A stretch of 64,000 nucleotides of DNA from CAVSUZ01 sp963795415 (GTDB lineage Bacteria; Pseudomonadota; Alphaproteobacteria; Acetobacterales; Acetobacteraceae), in contig CAWCHQ010000002.1 of NCBI GenBank assembly GCA_963795415.1, forward strand, positions 806,001-870,000. Direction: 5' to 3'. Shown piece by piece: positions 54,901-62,259 of the stretch. Position 1 is the first letter of the stretch. Every line of letters begins with the position of its first letter. A model generated the notes under the pieces. The model saw only the letters and a program-made list of their open reading frames with translations, had not been told where the DNA came from and did no database searches. A program made the translations under genes and the position numbers.

Positions 54901-55320
54901 GCCATCCGGGATCTGGTGTTCGAGATCCTGGCGGCAACGCCGAAATGGATTGACCGGACCGGCCAGGCACGCGGCATGACGCTTGCGGATATCCTGATCA
55001 TCGCTCCCTACAATGCGCAGGTGTTTGAGCTTCAGGATCGATTGCCGGGCGCGCGCATTGGCACCGTCGACAAGTTCCAGGGGCAGGAAGCGCCGATCGT
55101 TATTTACTCGATGACGACGTCGAGTTGGGCTGACGCGCCCCGCGGCATGGAATTTCTCTACAGCTCCAACCGCCTCAACGTCGCCACCTCACGCGCGAAG
55201 TGTGTCTGCGTCCTCGTCGCCTCACCCTCCGTGTTCGAGGTGCAGTGCCGTACGCCCCGGCATATGCAACTGGCCAACGCTTTTGCGCGATATTTAGAAT
55301 TGGCGACTCCACTGGCGTGA
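51922..55320 (+). CDS. RecB-like nuclease/DnaQ-like exonuclease/SF1 helicase fusion (TM0106-type)
   Basis: This 1,132-aa protein has at least three enzymatic parts. Residues 1-230 are a RecB-like PD-(D/E)xK nuclease (YEVIDTKLA, Asp133/Lys135) with four Cys (C21, C216, C219, C225 in CDICRWEARC) placed as in Cas4/AddB iron-sulfur nucleases. Residues about 320-510 are an RNase H/DnaQ-like domain (FFDLEGDPF, Asp325/Glu327). Residues about 740-1120 are an SF1B helicase (QGPPGAGKTH at 754, IDEAAQM at about 864, TVDKFQGQEAPIVIYSM, SRAK). The family is known as TM0106 RecB-like putative nuclease. Cellular role is not established; its place after hsdR suggests defence or processing of foreign DNA. Confidence 0.85.
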   Translation: MERTDGSIRLSATDLVGHLNCGHLTGLDLAVANGALTKPHVWDPLLQTLWERGARHELGFVDHLKANGHAVAVIEGVGIDDDAVTRTRDAMTAGAQIIVQGAFQTGRWVGRTDVLRRVDMASNLGAWSYEVIDTKLARETKGGTVLQLCLYADLVEAVQGRRPEFSYVVAPWSDYVPQRFRMDDYAAFYRHVRRTLEDFVDAQAVDSPYPEPKGHCDICRWEARCEKRRRADDHLCLVAGISGSHTAELQRRGITTVSALASMALPLSWKPDRGSGQTYERLCEQARLQVAGREAEQVLHELLPVVPGFGLALLPAPSPGDIFFDLEGDPFAGEGGLEYLFGYAFTGANGALACTADWALSRKDEKAAFERFVDFVMARLQEFPDLHVYHFAPYEPAALKRLMGRYATREEELDQLLRGKRFVDLYSVVRNGLRASLESYSIKKLEALYGFSRSINLPEANLALAKVQAGLELGDLELIGIAERSLVAGYNHDDCVSTAALRDWLEMQRATLIAQGTHIERPTASEGEAGEALSAWLDRINAAIAQLTPDVPADVLARTPEQQARWLLALILDWHRREEKALWWEHFRLAALAADDLLDERAGLAGLEYISAVGGTAKAPIHRYSFLPQETELRAGEDLRNCGGDKLGTLHAISFEDRWVEIKKRKDTAMLHPAAVYSHTIINTKVLAESLLRLGEYVAANGIEGDGPYQAARDLLLRTVPRLGGQPIRHPGEGALDAALRIAPALAGGVFPIQGPPGAGKTHTGARMICALVRAGKTVGITANSHKVIRNLLDGVLKAAGEMGVDVRCMQKVGEIEPDQPRLCFTEYNAALLAGIGTTSQVAAATAWFWARPDAAVSVDVLFIDEAAQMSLANVLAVSQAARTLVLLGDSQQLEQPTQGSHPEGTDVSALHHLLNGHQTIGADQGLFLEETWRLHSAICRFTSGLFYEGRLQAHRGLEQQDLITGCGVNGTGLRYLPVPHEGNQNASAEEADAIRDLVFEILAATPKWIDRTGQARGMTLADILIIAPYNAQVFELQDRLPGARIGTVDKFQGQEAPIVIYSMTTSSWADAPRGMEFLYSSNRLNVATSRAKCVCVLVASPSVFEVQCRTPRHMQLANAFARYLELATPLA

Positions 55321-55538
55321 TCATTTTCCGGACACTGGCCACAATGGGGGCACCGGTAGTTAAATGGTGACGTCATCCTCTGCCCGCGAAAGATCCCGAT
55401 TGGGTAACCCCAATTTGTAAAATGACAAGCCTGGCCAACCGGGGCTTCAGATCATTTCAAATTCATGGCTAAACGGACCGTCAATTTGATAGGATGCCCG
55501 CGCGGTCGTGCAACGGCCGCCAGAAGGATGACAAGGGA
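55321..55538. other. Gap upstream of the AAA ATPase gene
   Basis: No gene is supported. Short frames on both strands lack motifs. Confidence 0.4.
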
Positions 55539-57833
55539 ATGCTCACCAAGATCATCAGTATCAAGAACGTCGGCCGCTTCCGGCAATCGGCCGGTCCCGT
55601 CGTCCCGCAGCTCCTGCGGAATGTCCTGGTGCTGGGGGCCAACGGCTTCGGCAAGACGACGCTGTGCGCCATTCTCAGATCGTTGCAGAGCGGCGACCAG
55701 GCCCACATCACGGGGAGGCAGACCCTCGGCAGCACCGGTGGCATCGACGTCAGCCTACTGACATCCGCAGGCGCCGTCCGGTTTGGCGCGTCTGGCTGGA
55801 GCGTCGTCATACCCCAAATTCTTATTTTCGATGGCACCTTCGTGGCGGAGAACGTCCATGCCGGTGACGTGGTGGAGCTGGAGCAGAAGCGTAACCTGTA
55901 TCGCGTGATCATAGGCCAGGAAGGCGTAGGGCTAGCCGCCGAGGATGCCCGTCTGGCTACTGAAAGCCGCGAGAAGACGAGCGCCATCACGGCGGCCATC
56001 AAAGGCCTCCAGACGCACCTCCCGCCCGGAATGAAACTGGAGGAGTTTCTGAAGCTGGCGGCGGACCCGGACATTGACGTCAAGATCGCCGAGCAGACCA
56101 GGAACGTCGAAGCACTCCGCCAGGCGGAGCAGCTGAAGAGCCGGGCCGCGCTGACAGAGTTCGCCTTGCCCGCCCTGCCCGAAAGCCTTGCCACCAAGTT
56201 GGCCCGTACTGTCGAGGACATCGCCGAGGACGCGGAAATGCAGGTCGCAGCCCATCTGGCGGCGCACCGCATGACAGATCATGGCGAGGCGTGGCTGGCG
56301 GAAGGGACGCCGTTCATAGCTGAAGGAAAGTGCCCCTATTGCGGCCAGAGCTTGGAGGGCTTGCCTCTCATCGGGGCCTACCGTTCGCTGTTCAGCGACG
56401 CCTACAACCAGCTGAAGGGCGACGTTGCCACGCTGCGCGCGACTATCGAGGCGGATTTCGGTGACAGGGCGGCCGGGCAGCTGACGACGCAGGCGGCAAC
56501 CAACACGGCCGCGCTTGAATTCTGGCGGCGGTATTGCCCCATCGCGCCGGACGGCTTCGATGTCCCAACAGGGCTCGCCGCCGCCCTTTCCGGCCTGAAA
56601 GATGCCGTGCTGACCCTCCTCGACCGAAAGGCGCAGGCTCCCCTTGAGGCCATCGACCTGGCGACCGATGCCGAGTTTCTGCAGCACAGTGCCGCCTTTG
56701 ATCTAGCGCGAACAGCCGTGGTGGCCGTGAATACGGCAATCAGCGTAGCGAACGCCACCATTGCGGCGAAGAAAGCCGCAACAGCTGGCGGCGATGTCAA
56801 CCCGGCCGTCGCGTCCCTGAACCGCCTGTCCGCCATCAAGAAGCGCCATGAGGCGGCCGTGGCCGAGGCCTGCACCGCCTACGGCAAGCTGGAGGCCGAG
56901 AAATCGGCTATCGAGACGCAGAAGACAGCGGCACGTACAAAGCTGGAGGACCACTCGAAGAAGGTGGTGAAGCCCTACGAACGACGGATCAATGCGCTGC
57001 TGGAGGACTTCAACGCCGGATTCAGAATCGCGGAAACTAAGCATGCTTATCCGGGCGGTCTGCCGACATCCAGCTATCAGCTCGTCATCAATGACACTGC
57101 CATCGACGTGGGCGACGGTAAAACCGCGCTAAGCAAGCCCAGCTTCAAGAACACGCTCAGCGCGGGCGACCGCACCACGCTCGCTCTTGCTTTCTTCCTG
57201 GCTCATCTGGAGCGCGATCCGGACCGCGCGAAGCGCATCGTCATCTTCGACGACCCATTCAACAGTCAGGACGCCTTTCGGCGCCACCAGACCATCTACC
57301 AGATCAAGAAGGCCTGCGAGACGTGCGCGCAGGTGTTTGTCCTTTCCCACGACGCCACATTCCTGCGCCATGTCTGGGACAAGTGCGCGGACGGCCAGCG
57401 GGTCGCCATTCAGATCACAGATCACCTAGCCCTCGGGTCAAAGATCGGCCCGTGCGATCTTGAGGAAGCCTGCAAGGGCCGCGTCGCCAATGAGATCGAC
57501 GACTTGATGGCCTTCCTCAACACGGGTGCGGGCAAGATGCACGACATCGCCAAAAAAATGCGCGTGGTGCTGGAAACCTACTGCCGCGCCACCTATCCCA
57601 ACAGCTTCGGTACCGACGACATGCTTGGGAATATCGTGGGGAAAATCCGCGCCGGAGGCGACCAGCATCCCGCTAACCCTCTGCTCGATGACCTCGATCA
57701 GGTGAACGACTACACGCGCGATTTCCATCACGGCGATGATCCTACAGACGGCACAGCCGACCAGTTCGATCCCACCGAGATGCGGGGCTATGTCCGCAGG
57801 ACCTTACGGATTTCCAACAATCTTCAGGCTTAA
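55539..57833 (+). CDS. AAA_13-type ATPase with CxxC motif (PrrC/RloC-like)
   Basis: This 764-aa product is an SMC/ABC-like ATPase: Walker A GANGFGKT at residues 33-40, a long helical middle, the signature LSAGDRTTLALAFFLAH and Walker B VIFDDPFNSQD (Asp571/572). A SHDATFLR switch follows. The middle holds KCPYCGQ (Cys265/Cys268), placed like the zinc hook of RloC. PrrC and RloC are anticodon nucleases linked to type I restriction systems, and this gene lies about 4 kb after hsdR. I cannot assign an anticodon-nuclease catalytic site in the C-terminus (about residues 620-764), so toxicity is an inference. Start ATG 55539 fits the conserved LTKIISIKNVGRF. Confidence 0.8.
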   Translation: MLTKIISIKNVGRFRQSAGPVVPQLLRNVLVLGANGFGKTTLCAILRSLQSGDQAHITGRQTLGSTGGIDVSLLTSAGAVRFGASGWSVVIPQILIFDGTFVAENVHAGDVVELEQKRNLYRVIIGQEGVGLAAEDARLATESREKTSAITAAIKGLQTHLPPGMKLEEFLKLAADPDIDVKIAEQTRNVEALRQAEQLKSRAALTEFALPALPESLATKLARTVEDIAEDAEMQVAAHLAAHRMTDHGEAWLAEGTPFIAEGKCPYCGQSLEGLPLIGAYRSLFSDAYNQLKGDVATLRATIEADFGDRAAGQLTTQAATNTAALEFWRRYCPIAPDGFDVPTGLAAALSGLKDAVLTLLDRKAQAPLEAIDLATDAEFLQHSAAFDLARTAVVAVNTAISVANATIAAKKAATAGGDVNPAVASLNRLSAIKKRHEAAVAEACTAYGKLEAEKSAIETQKTAARTKLEDHSKKVVKPYERRINALLEDFNAGFRIAETKHAYPGGLPTSSYQLVINDTAIDVGDGKTALSKPSFKNTLSAGDRTTLALAFFLAHLERDPDRAKRIVIFDDPFNSQDAFRRHQTIYQIKKACETCAQVFVLSHDATFLRHVWDKCADGQRVAIQITDHLALGSKIGPCDLEEACKGRVANEIDDLMAFLNTGAGKMHDIAKKMRVVLETYCRATYPNSFGTDDMLGNIVGKIRAGGDQHPANPLLDDLDQVNDYTRDFHHGDDPTDGTADQFDPTEMRGYVRRTLRISNNLQA

Positions 57834-58077
57834 TCCCTGCCGTATCTTTTGACACCAGCCCTGGTGCCCGCCCGCTGCTGAAATCGGCCCGTCACTTAAG
57901 GGCTTTCCCATTTTAACGAGGGCTTAGGGAGGGCGCCGCCCTCCCTCCCTTGGCGCGTCTTCTACCGGGCCGGCAGGGCCGCGTCCGGCGCGGGCCAAGT
58001 GTGACCCGCCCCGTCCGCAACCCGGCCAGCCTCGAACCCGCACCGACCCACACCCACCCGCTCTCGGCGAGGGCCAA
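57834..58077. other. Gap before the ParB-family gene
   Basis: This GC-rich stretch has GGGAGGGCGCCGCCCTCCC near 57925-57950, a strong hairpin. No gene is supported. Confidence 0.45.
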
Positions 58078-58078
58078 C

Positions 58079-58096
58079 CGGGTGCATGCGCACCCG
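58079..58096. promoter_or_regulatory. Palindrome upstream of parB, shared with ardC
   Basis: CGGGTGC-ATGC-GCACCCG is a perfect palindrome with an ATGC centre, 74 bases before the ParB start. A closely related one precedes ardC (61162-61181). GGGCC lies upstream and CAAGGA downstream in both. It may be an operator or a shared mobile-element signal. Confidence 0.6.
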
Positions 58097-58170
58097 TCTT
58101 TCCAAGGAAGGAAGGGAGAAGAGCCGCGATCGGCGCGGCTCGATGCGCTTCGTTCCCAATGGAGGAAAAC

Positions 58171-59910
58171 ATGTCATTACAGATTGTATCTTTGTCGTCG
58201 CTGGAACCGGGCCGGGGCAATCCGCGCCGGATGCGGGACCGCAGCAGCCTTGAAGGGCTGGCGGCAAGCATCCGCAGCGACGGGCTGTTGCAGAACCTTG
58301 TCGTCAGACCGATCAGGGGCAAGGACGAGCATTACCGCATCGTCAGCGGGGAACGCCGCTACCGCGCCCTGAAGCTGTTGCAGGAGCGGGGAGAGTTGGA
58401 CCCGGATTACGCCGTCCCGGTCGAAATCCGCGACGATTTGTCGAAGGACGACAGCTTACGCCTTGCCACGGTCGAGAACTTACAACGGCAGAACCTGACG
58501 CCGCTGGAGGAGGCGGCAGCGTTGACCAAGCTGATCCATAAAGGGGTGACCCTTGAGGATGTGGCAGCGCAGACGGGGCTGAGCCAAACCACCATCAAGC
58601 GGCGGCTGGCGTTGAATGGATTATGCGAGGAAGCGCGGGCAGCGTTGGCTCTTTGCATTATCAGCTTGTCGCAGGCCGAGGCGATGACCTTGGGCGGCGA
58701 TGACGTGCAGCGGCAGATCGTCGAGGAGATCGAGCAGGGTCACGGGTTCGGTGCTGATGAAATCCGCACGGCGGTTCTGGACGACAGGCCGAGAGTCGCT
58801 TCCGCGATCTTTCCGTTGGAGCAGTACACCGGCACGATCACGACCGACCTCTTTGCCGACGATGAAACCTCGTATTTCGATGACAGGGAGGAATTCCTGC
58901 GTTTGCAGCAGGCGGCGGTGGCGCAGCTTGCGAAAAACCACGAGGCGAGCGCGGCGTGGGTCGAGGTGACGAACGACTATCGCATTCCTGACTGGCAGTA
59001 CCGCGAAGCGGAGGAGGGCGAGCAGGGCGGCGTCCTGATCAATCTCTCGCCTTCAGGGCGCGTCGATATCCATGAGGGCCTTGCCAAGCGCGAAATCGAC
59101 CGGCATGGGGCACAGGAAACCTTCGAAAATCCAATTGCCCCGCGCAAGCCGAAGGCAGCGTATTCATCCGTGCTGTGCGCCTATATCGCCCACCACAAGA
59201 CTGCCGCCGTGCAGGAGATGCTGTTCGCCTGCCCGCGCAAGGCCAAGGAAGTGGCGGTGGTGGAGCGGCTTAAAACTTTCCGCCCCCATGAGGCCATAAC
59301 CGCGCTGATGCGCGAGGCCGAGCCGCAGAGCGCCTACGCCGTGCTGGAAGGGCAGGTGCGGAGCTTTGCCGGAAAATTGGGCTTCGCCAACGAGGCGGAG
59401 GAGCCGGTCTGGACGCAGTTTCCGCCGTATAGCGTGGACAATCTGGCGCTGTATGAGGCGGTGCGGAAATTAAGCGATCACGACCTTGACCAGCTGGACA
59501 CGCTGTTGACGGTGCTCGTGTTCGGGCAGGAGTTCTGTCACCGGCTTGATACAACGGACAGCATGTTTAACCGCGTGGCGCGGGATCTCTGCGTCGAGAT
59601 GCGCTATCACTGGCACCCGGACCGCAGCTTCCTTGAGCGGCGGACCCGCGACCAGCTTGCCGCCATCGCGGTCGATTGCGGCTATGCCGAAACCGTTGCC
59701 CGACTCGCCTCTTATAAGAAGGCGGAACTGGTTAATTCGCTTCTCTGGTGGTTCGAAGCAGCCCGCGCCAGCGGGTCGCCGACTGCCGCGCAGCAGAAAG
59801 CCCGCGAATGGCTGCCGGATGCGATGCGGTTTCCCGCCGTCGATCCCGATGCCGCCACGGCTCTATCGCGGGATCAGTCCGAGGGTGTTCCGTGGGAGGA
59901 CGCGGCGTGA
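58171..59910 (+). CDS. ParB/RepB/Spo0J-family nuclease-domain protein (ICE/plasmid type)
   Basis: The product is 579 aa from ATG 58171, which has a perfect GGAGG 5 bases upstream; the ATG at 58159 lies before this site and is less likely. It opens with the ParB N-terminal domain (SLSSLEPGRGNPRRMRD, IVSGERRYRALKLL, TVENLQRQNLTPLEEAAALT) and an HTH (VTLEDVAAQTGLSQTTIKRR). About 350 further residues are characteristic of large ParB-like proteins on alphaproteobacterial plasmids and integrative elements. It has no ParA partner here, so classical partitioning is not implied; regulation or DNA maintenance is more likely. Confidence 0.85.
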   Translation: MSLQIVSLSSLEPGRGNPRRMRDRSSLEGLAASIRSDGLLQNLVVRPIRGKDEHYRIVSGERRYRALKLLQERGELDPDYAVPVEIRDDLSKDDSLRLATVENLQRQNLTPLEEAAALTKLIHKGVTLEDVAAQTGLSQTTIKRRLALNGLCEEARAALALCIISLSQAEAMTLGGDDVQRQIVEEIEQGHGFGADEIRTAVLDDRPRVASAIFPLEQYTGTITTDLFADDETSYFDDREEFLRLQQAAVAQLAKNHEASAAWVEVTNDYRIPDWQYREAEEGEQGGVLINLSPSGRVDIHEGLAKREIDRHGAQETFENPIAPRKPKAAYSSVLCAYIAHHKTAAVQEMLFACPRKAKEVAVVERLKTFRPHEAITALMREAEPQSAYAVLEGQVRSFAGKLGFANEAEEPVWTQFPPYSVDNLALYEAVRKLSDHDLDQLDTLLTVLVFGQEFCHRLDTTDSMFNRVARDLCVEMRYHWHPDRSFLERRTRDQLAAIAVDCGYAETVARLASYKKAELVNSLLWWFEAARASGSPTAAQQKAREWLPDAMRFPAVDPDAATALSRDQSEGVPWEDAA

Positions 59911-59968
59911 GCCGCGCAGAGGGGCCGCCTCAGGCAGCCCCTCCGCCGCAAAACAGAAAGAAGCAAAC

Positions 59969-60196
59969 ATGACCACCAACATCACCGCCGATCACCGCGC
60001 CGCGTTCGAGGCGCTCATTTCGAACGATTACACCAACTTCGCGCTGTTCTCGTGTTTCGTGAATGGCGAACCGGCAGCCGCGATCGTCGCCGTGAATGCG
60101 GATGACGGCCACTCTGCGATCACGCCGCTGTTTGTCAGCGTGACGCCATCGCTGATATTGACCGATCACGAGGGGCAGCCTGCCAACGCATCGTAA
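59969..60196 (+). CDS. Small conserved protein of plasmid/ICE regions
   Basis: This 75-aa product (MTTNITADHRAAFEALISND, YTNFALFSCFVNGEPAAAIV, ITPLFVSVTPSLILTDHEGQ) is acidic and soluble-looking. I recall very similar small proteins next to ParB-like genes in alphaproteobacterial mobile elements, but no function. It starts 58 bases after the ParB stop with AGAAAG upstream, so it is probably co-transcribed. Confidence 0.72.
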   Translation: MTTNITADHRAAFEALISNDYTNFALFSCFVNGEPAAAIVAVNADDGHSAITPLFVSVTPSLILTDHEGQPANAS

Positions 60197-61161
60197 GCGG
60201 CGTTCATATGTCTCTATTGCTGAACCTTTGCCGCTTCGCTTTGGCGCGCCCGCTCTCGAAACGAGAGAGCGGGCGCGCCGTTATCGCGGTTTCCCCTTAG
60301 CTTCTCCGTCCTCCTGATCATAATGGCGCTGAAAAGCTTTCGCGGTCGCGCGATAAAGCTTTTCAGGGCCGATTACCGTCAAGATCCCGAAAATTCTGGT
60401 TCACGCGATCAGGCGGCTAGCCGCTTTTGCCGCCAGGGTCGACGTCGTCCGCGTCCCTGTCCCTCAGCCGTTCCGCGAGGGCAGCCTGGACGAGGTGTCC
60501 GCGCCCGGAGGCGTTGACGTCACGGCGTCATCCGCGTGAACGGCATCCGCGGCTATGCAGCCGATGCCCTTCCTGAATTGCGCAGGGAGAATTACTGGCC
60601 GATCGAGGTGATTGCCTCCGCCATGGCGGGCAGCGGCCTGCGCCAGGAGCGTGCGCAAGAGGTGTCCGCAGCCCTTCGCTAGACAGATGGCCAGCGTTCT
60701 CGACGATGCTTTCATATGATCTAAAGAATGAAGGCGGCATCGCGACGCTTCCCGGGAGGTCCAGACCGCAAAGAATCTCTCGGATCCAGGCCGCGCATTC
60801 AGGGCGCATCCGGCTAGCGCCGGACCGGGCTCTACGCGCCCGGCTTCGCCGGGCTTCCCGAGCCGCCAGGCGTCTCGGCCGTGCGGTGACGATCCCTCGC
60901 GCGGAAACTGAGCACAGCGAGCCTGCGGCTCAACCTCTTTCAAGCTGTCGCGAAGAAAAGAGGGGACTGACGTCCCCCGGGCCGTCAAGGCCAAGCCCTG
61001 CGCGCGGCGCGGGGCGTATCCCCGGTCTTCCTCTGCTTTGTCATTTTAATCGCCTTCCGCCGCCGGCTTCGGCGGAACCGGATTCGTGCAGACCGGGTGA
61101 TCCCCCTCGTCCCCGCCGCCGGCCTTGACGGCCGAACCCCCGCTCATTGGCGCGGGCCTAG
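60197..61161. other. 965-base region with a possible frameshifted small ORF
   Basis: No intact gene is convincing. Between 60372 and 60681 two frames join into a sensible small protein: PKILVHAIRRLAAFAARVDV with PQPFREGSLDEVSA, then after a shift near 60520 VIRVNGIRGYAADALPELRR and ENYWPIEVIASAMAGSGL. I cannot name it. The rest (60684-61160) shows only antisense-style frames and GC-rich spacer. Confidence 0.4.
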
Positions 61162-61181
61162 CCGGTTGCATGCGCAACCGG
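61162..61181. promoter_or_regulatory. Palindrome upstream of ardC, shared with parB
   Basis: CCGGTTGC-ATGC-GCAACCGG is a perfect 20-base palindrome with an ATGC centre, 18 bases before the ardC ATG and directly followed by TTTTCAAGGAGG. It is related to the palindrome at 58079-58096. Confidence 0.62.
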
Positions 61182-61199
61182 TTTTCAAGGAGGAAGCCA

Positions 61200-62098
61200 A
61201 TGAAAGCCGATCTTTATACACGCATCACCGGTCAGATTGCAGCGAGTTTGAGCAGGGCGTGCGGCCATGGATGAAGCCATGGAGCGCGGAGCATGCGGCA
61301 GGCCGCATTACACGGCCATTGCGGGCGAACGGCATTCCCTATCAGGGCATCAATGTTCTGGTCTTATGGAGCGGTGCGGTCTTAAGAGGATACAGCGCTC
61401 CGATTTGGATGACCTTCCGGCAGGCGCTGGAATTAAACGCGCATGTGCGCAAAGGCGAGAATGGCAGCATGGTGGTTTATGCCAGCACCGTCATTCGCAC
61501 CGATACCGACGAGGCGACAGGCGAGGAAACCGAGCACGCGATCCCCTTCCTGAAGTGCTATACCGTGTTCAATGTCGAGCAGATCGAAGGCTTGCCCCCG
61601 CATTGTTATGCCCATGCCGAACCACGGCTTGATCCGGTCAAGCGCATCGAATGCGCCGAAGTGTTTTTCGCCGGCACACAGGCCGATATTCGCCATGGCG
61701 GCAACATGGCCTATTACAATATCGGCTCCGACTTCGTGCAGATGCCGCCGTTTGAGGCGTTCCGCGACGCCGAAAGCTATTACGCCACGCTTGCCCATGA
61801 ATGCACGCACTGGACGCGCCATAAATCCCGGCTTGACCGCGACTTTGGCCGCAAGAAATGGGGGGATGCAGGTTACGCTATGGAGGAACTGGTGGCAGAG
61901 CTGGGCAGCGCCTTCCTGTGCGCCGACCTCGATCTCACGCCGGAAATCCGCGACGATCACGCCGCCTATATCGGCTCATGGCTGAACGTGCTGAAGAACG
62001 ACAAGCGGGCGATCTTCAGTGCGGCGGCGCATGCGCAGAAAGCCGCCGATTACCTCATGCGTCTGCAACCGGTTTCAGGCGAACAGGCAGCCGCCTGA
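61200..62098 (+). pseudogene. ardC: Antirestriction protein ArdC with early frameshift
   Basis: ArdC proteins protect incoming plasmid DNA from restriction. After a strong AAGGAGG site the ATG at 61200 reads MKADLYTRITGQIAASL, the usual ArdC start, then runs off frame to a stop. The expected EQGVRPWMKPWSAEHAAGR and the rest (NGIPYQGINVLVLW, HECTHWTRHKSRLDRDFG with the HExxH zinc motif, AELGSAFLCADLDL) continue in another frame to 62098. One base is wrong near 61245. A start at ATG 61271 (MKPWS) could still give a shortened protein. Whether it is a true mutation or a sequence error cannot be told here. Confidence 0.82.
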
Positions 62099-62259
62099 AG
62101 TGGAGCCGCCCGTTACGGTTCCGGCGGCGCGGACATTCATCCGCACCGCCGGGAAACAGGCCACCGGTGGCGGCTGCACTTATTGAACGAAGCCGCCCCG
62201 GTCACATCAGCGCGGCTTTCGAGCGCGTGAACATATATCTGTAGGCGTCGCCATTGTGC
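62099..62259. other. Convergent gap between ardC and AAA+ gene
   Basis: GC-rich spacer between convergent genes; no clear terminator hairpin with a T-run. Confidence 0.4.

Noticed and set aside
58171..59910. ParB-family gene as evidence for a ParABS partition locus
   Set aside because: No parA neighbour and the protein is much longer than chromosomal ParB; no tandem parS sites seen.
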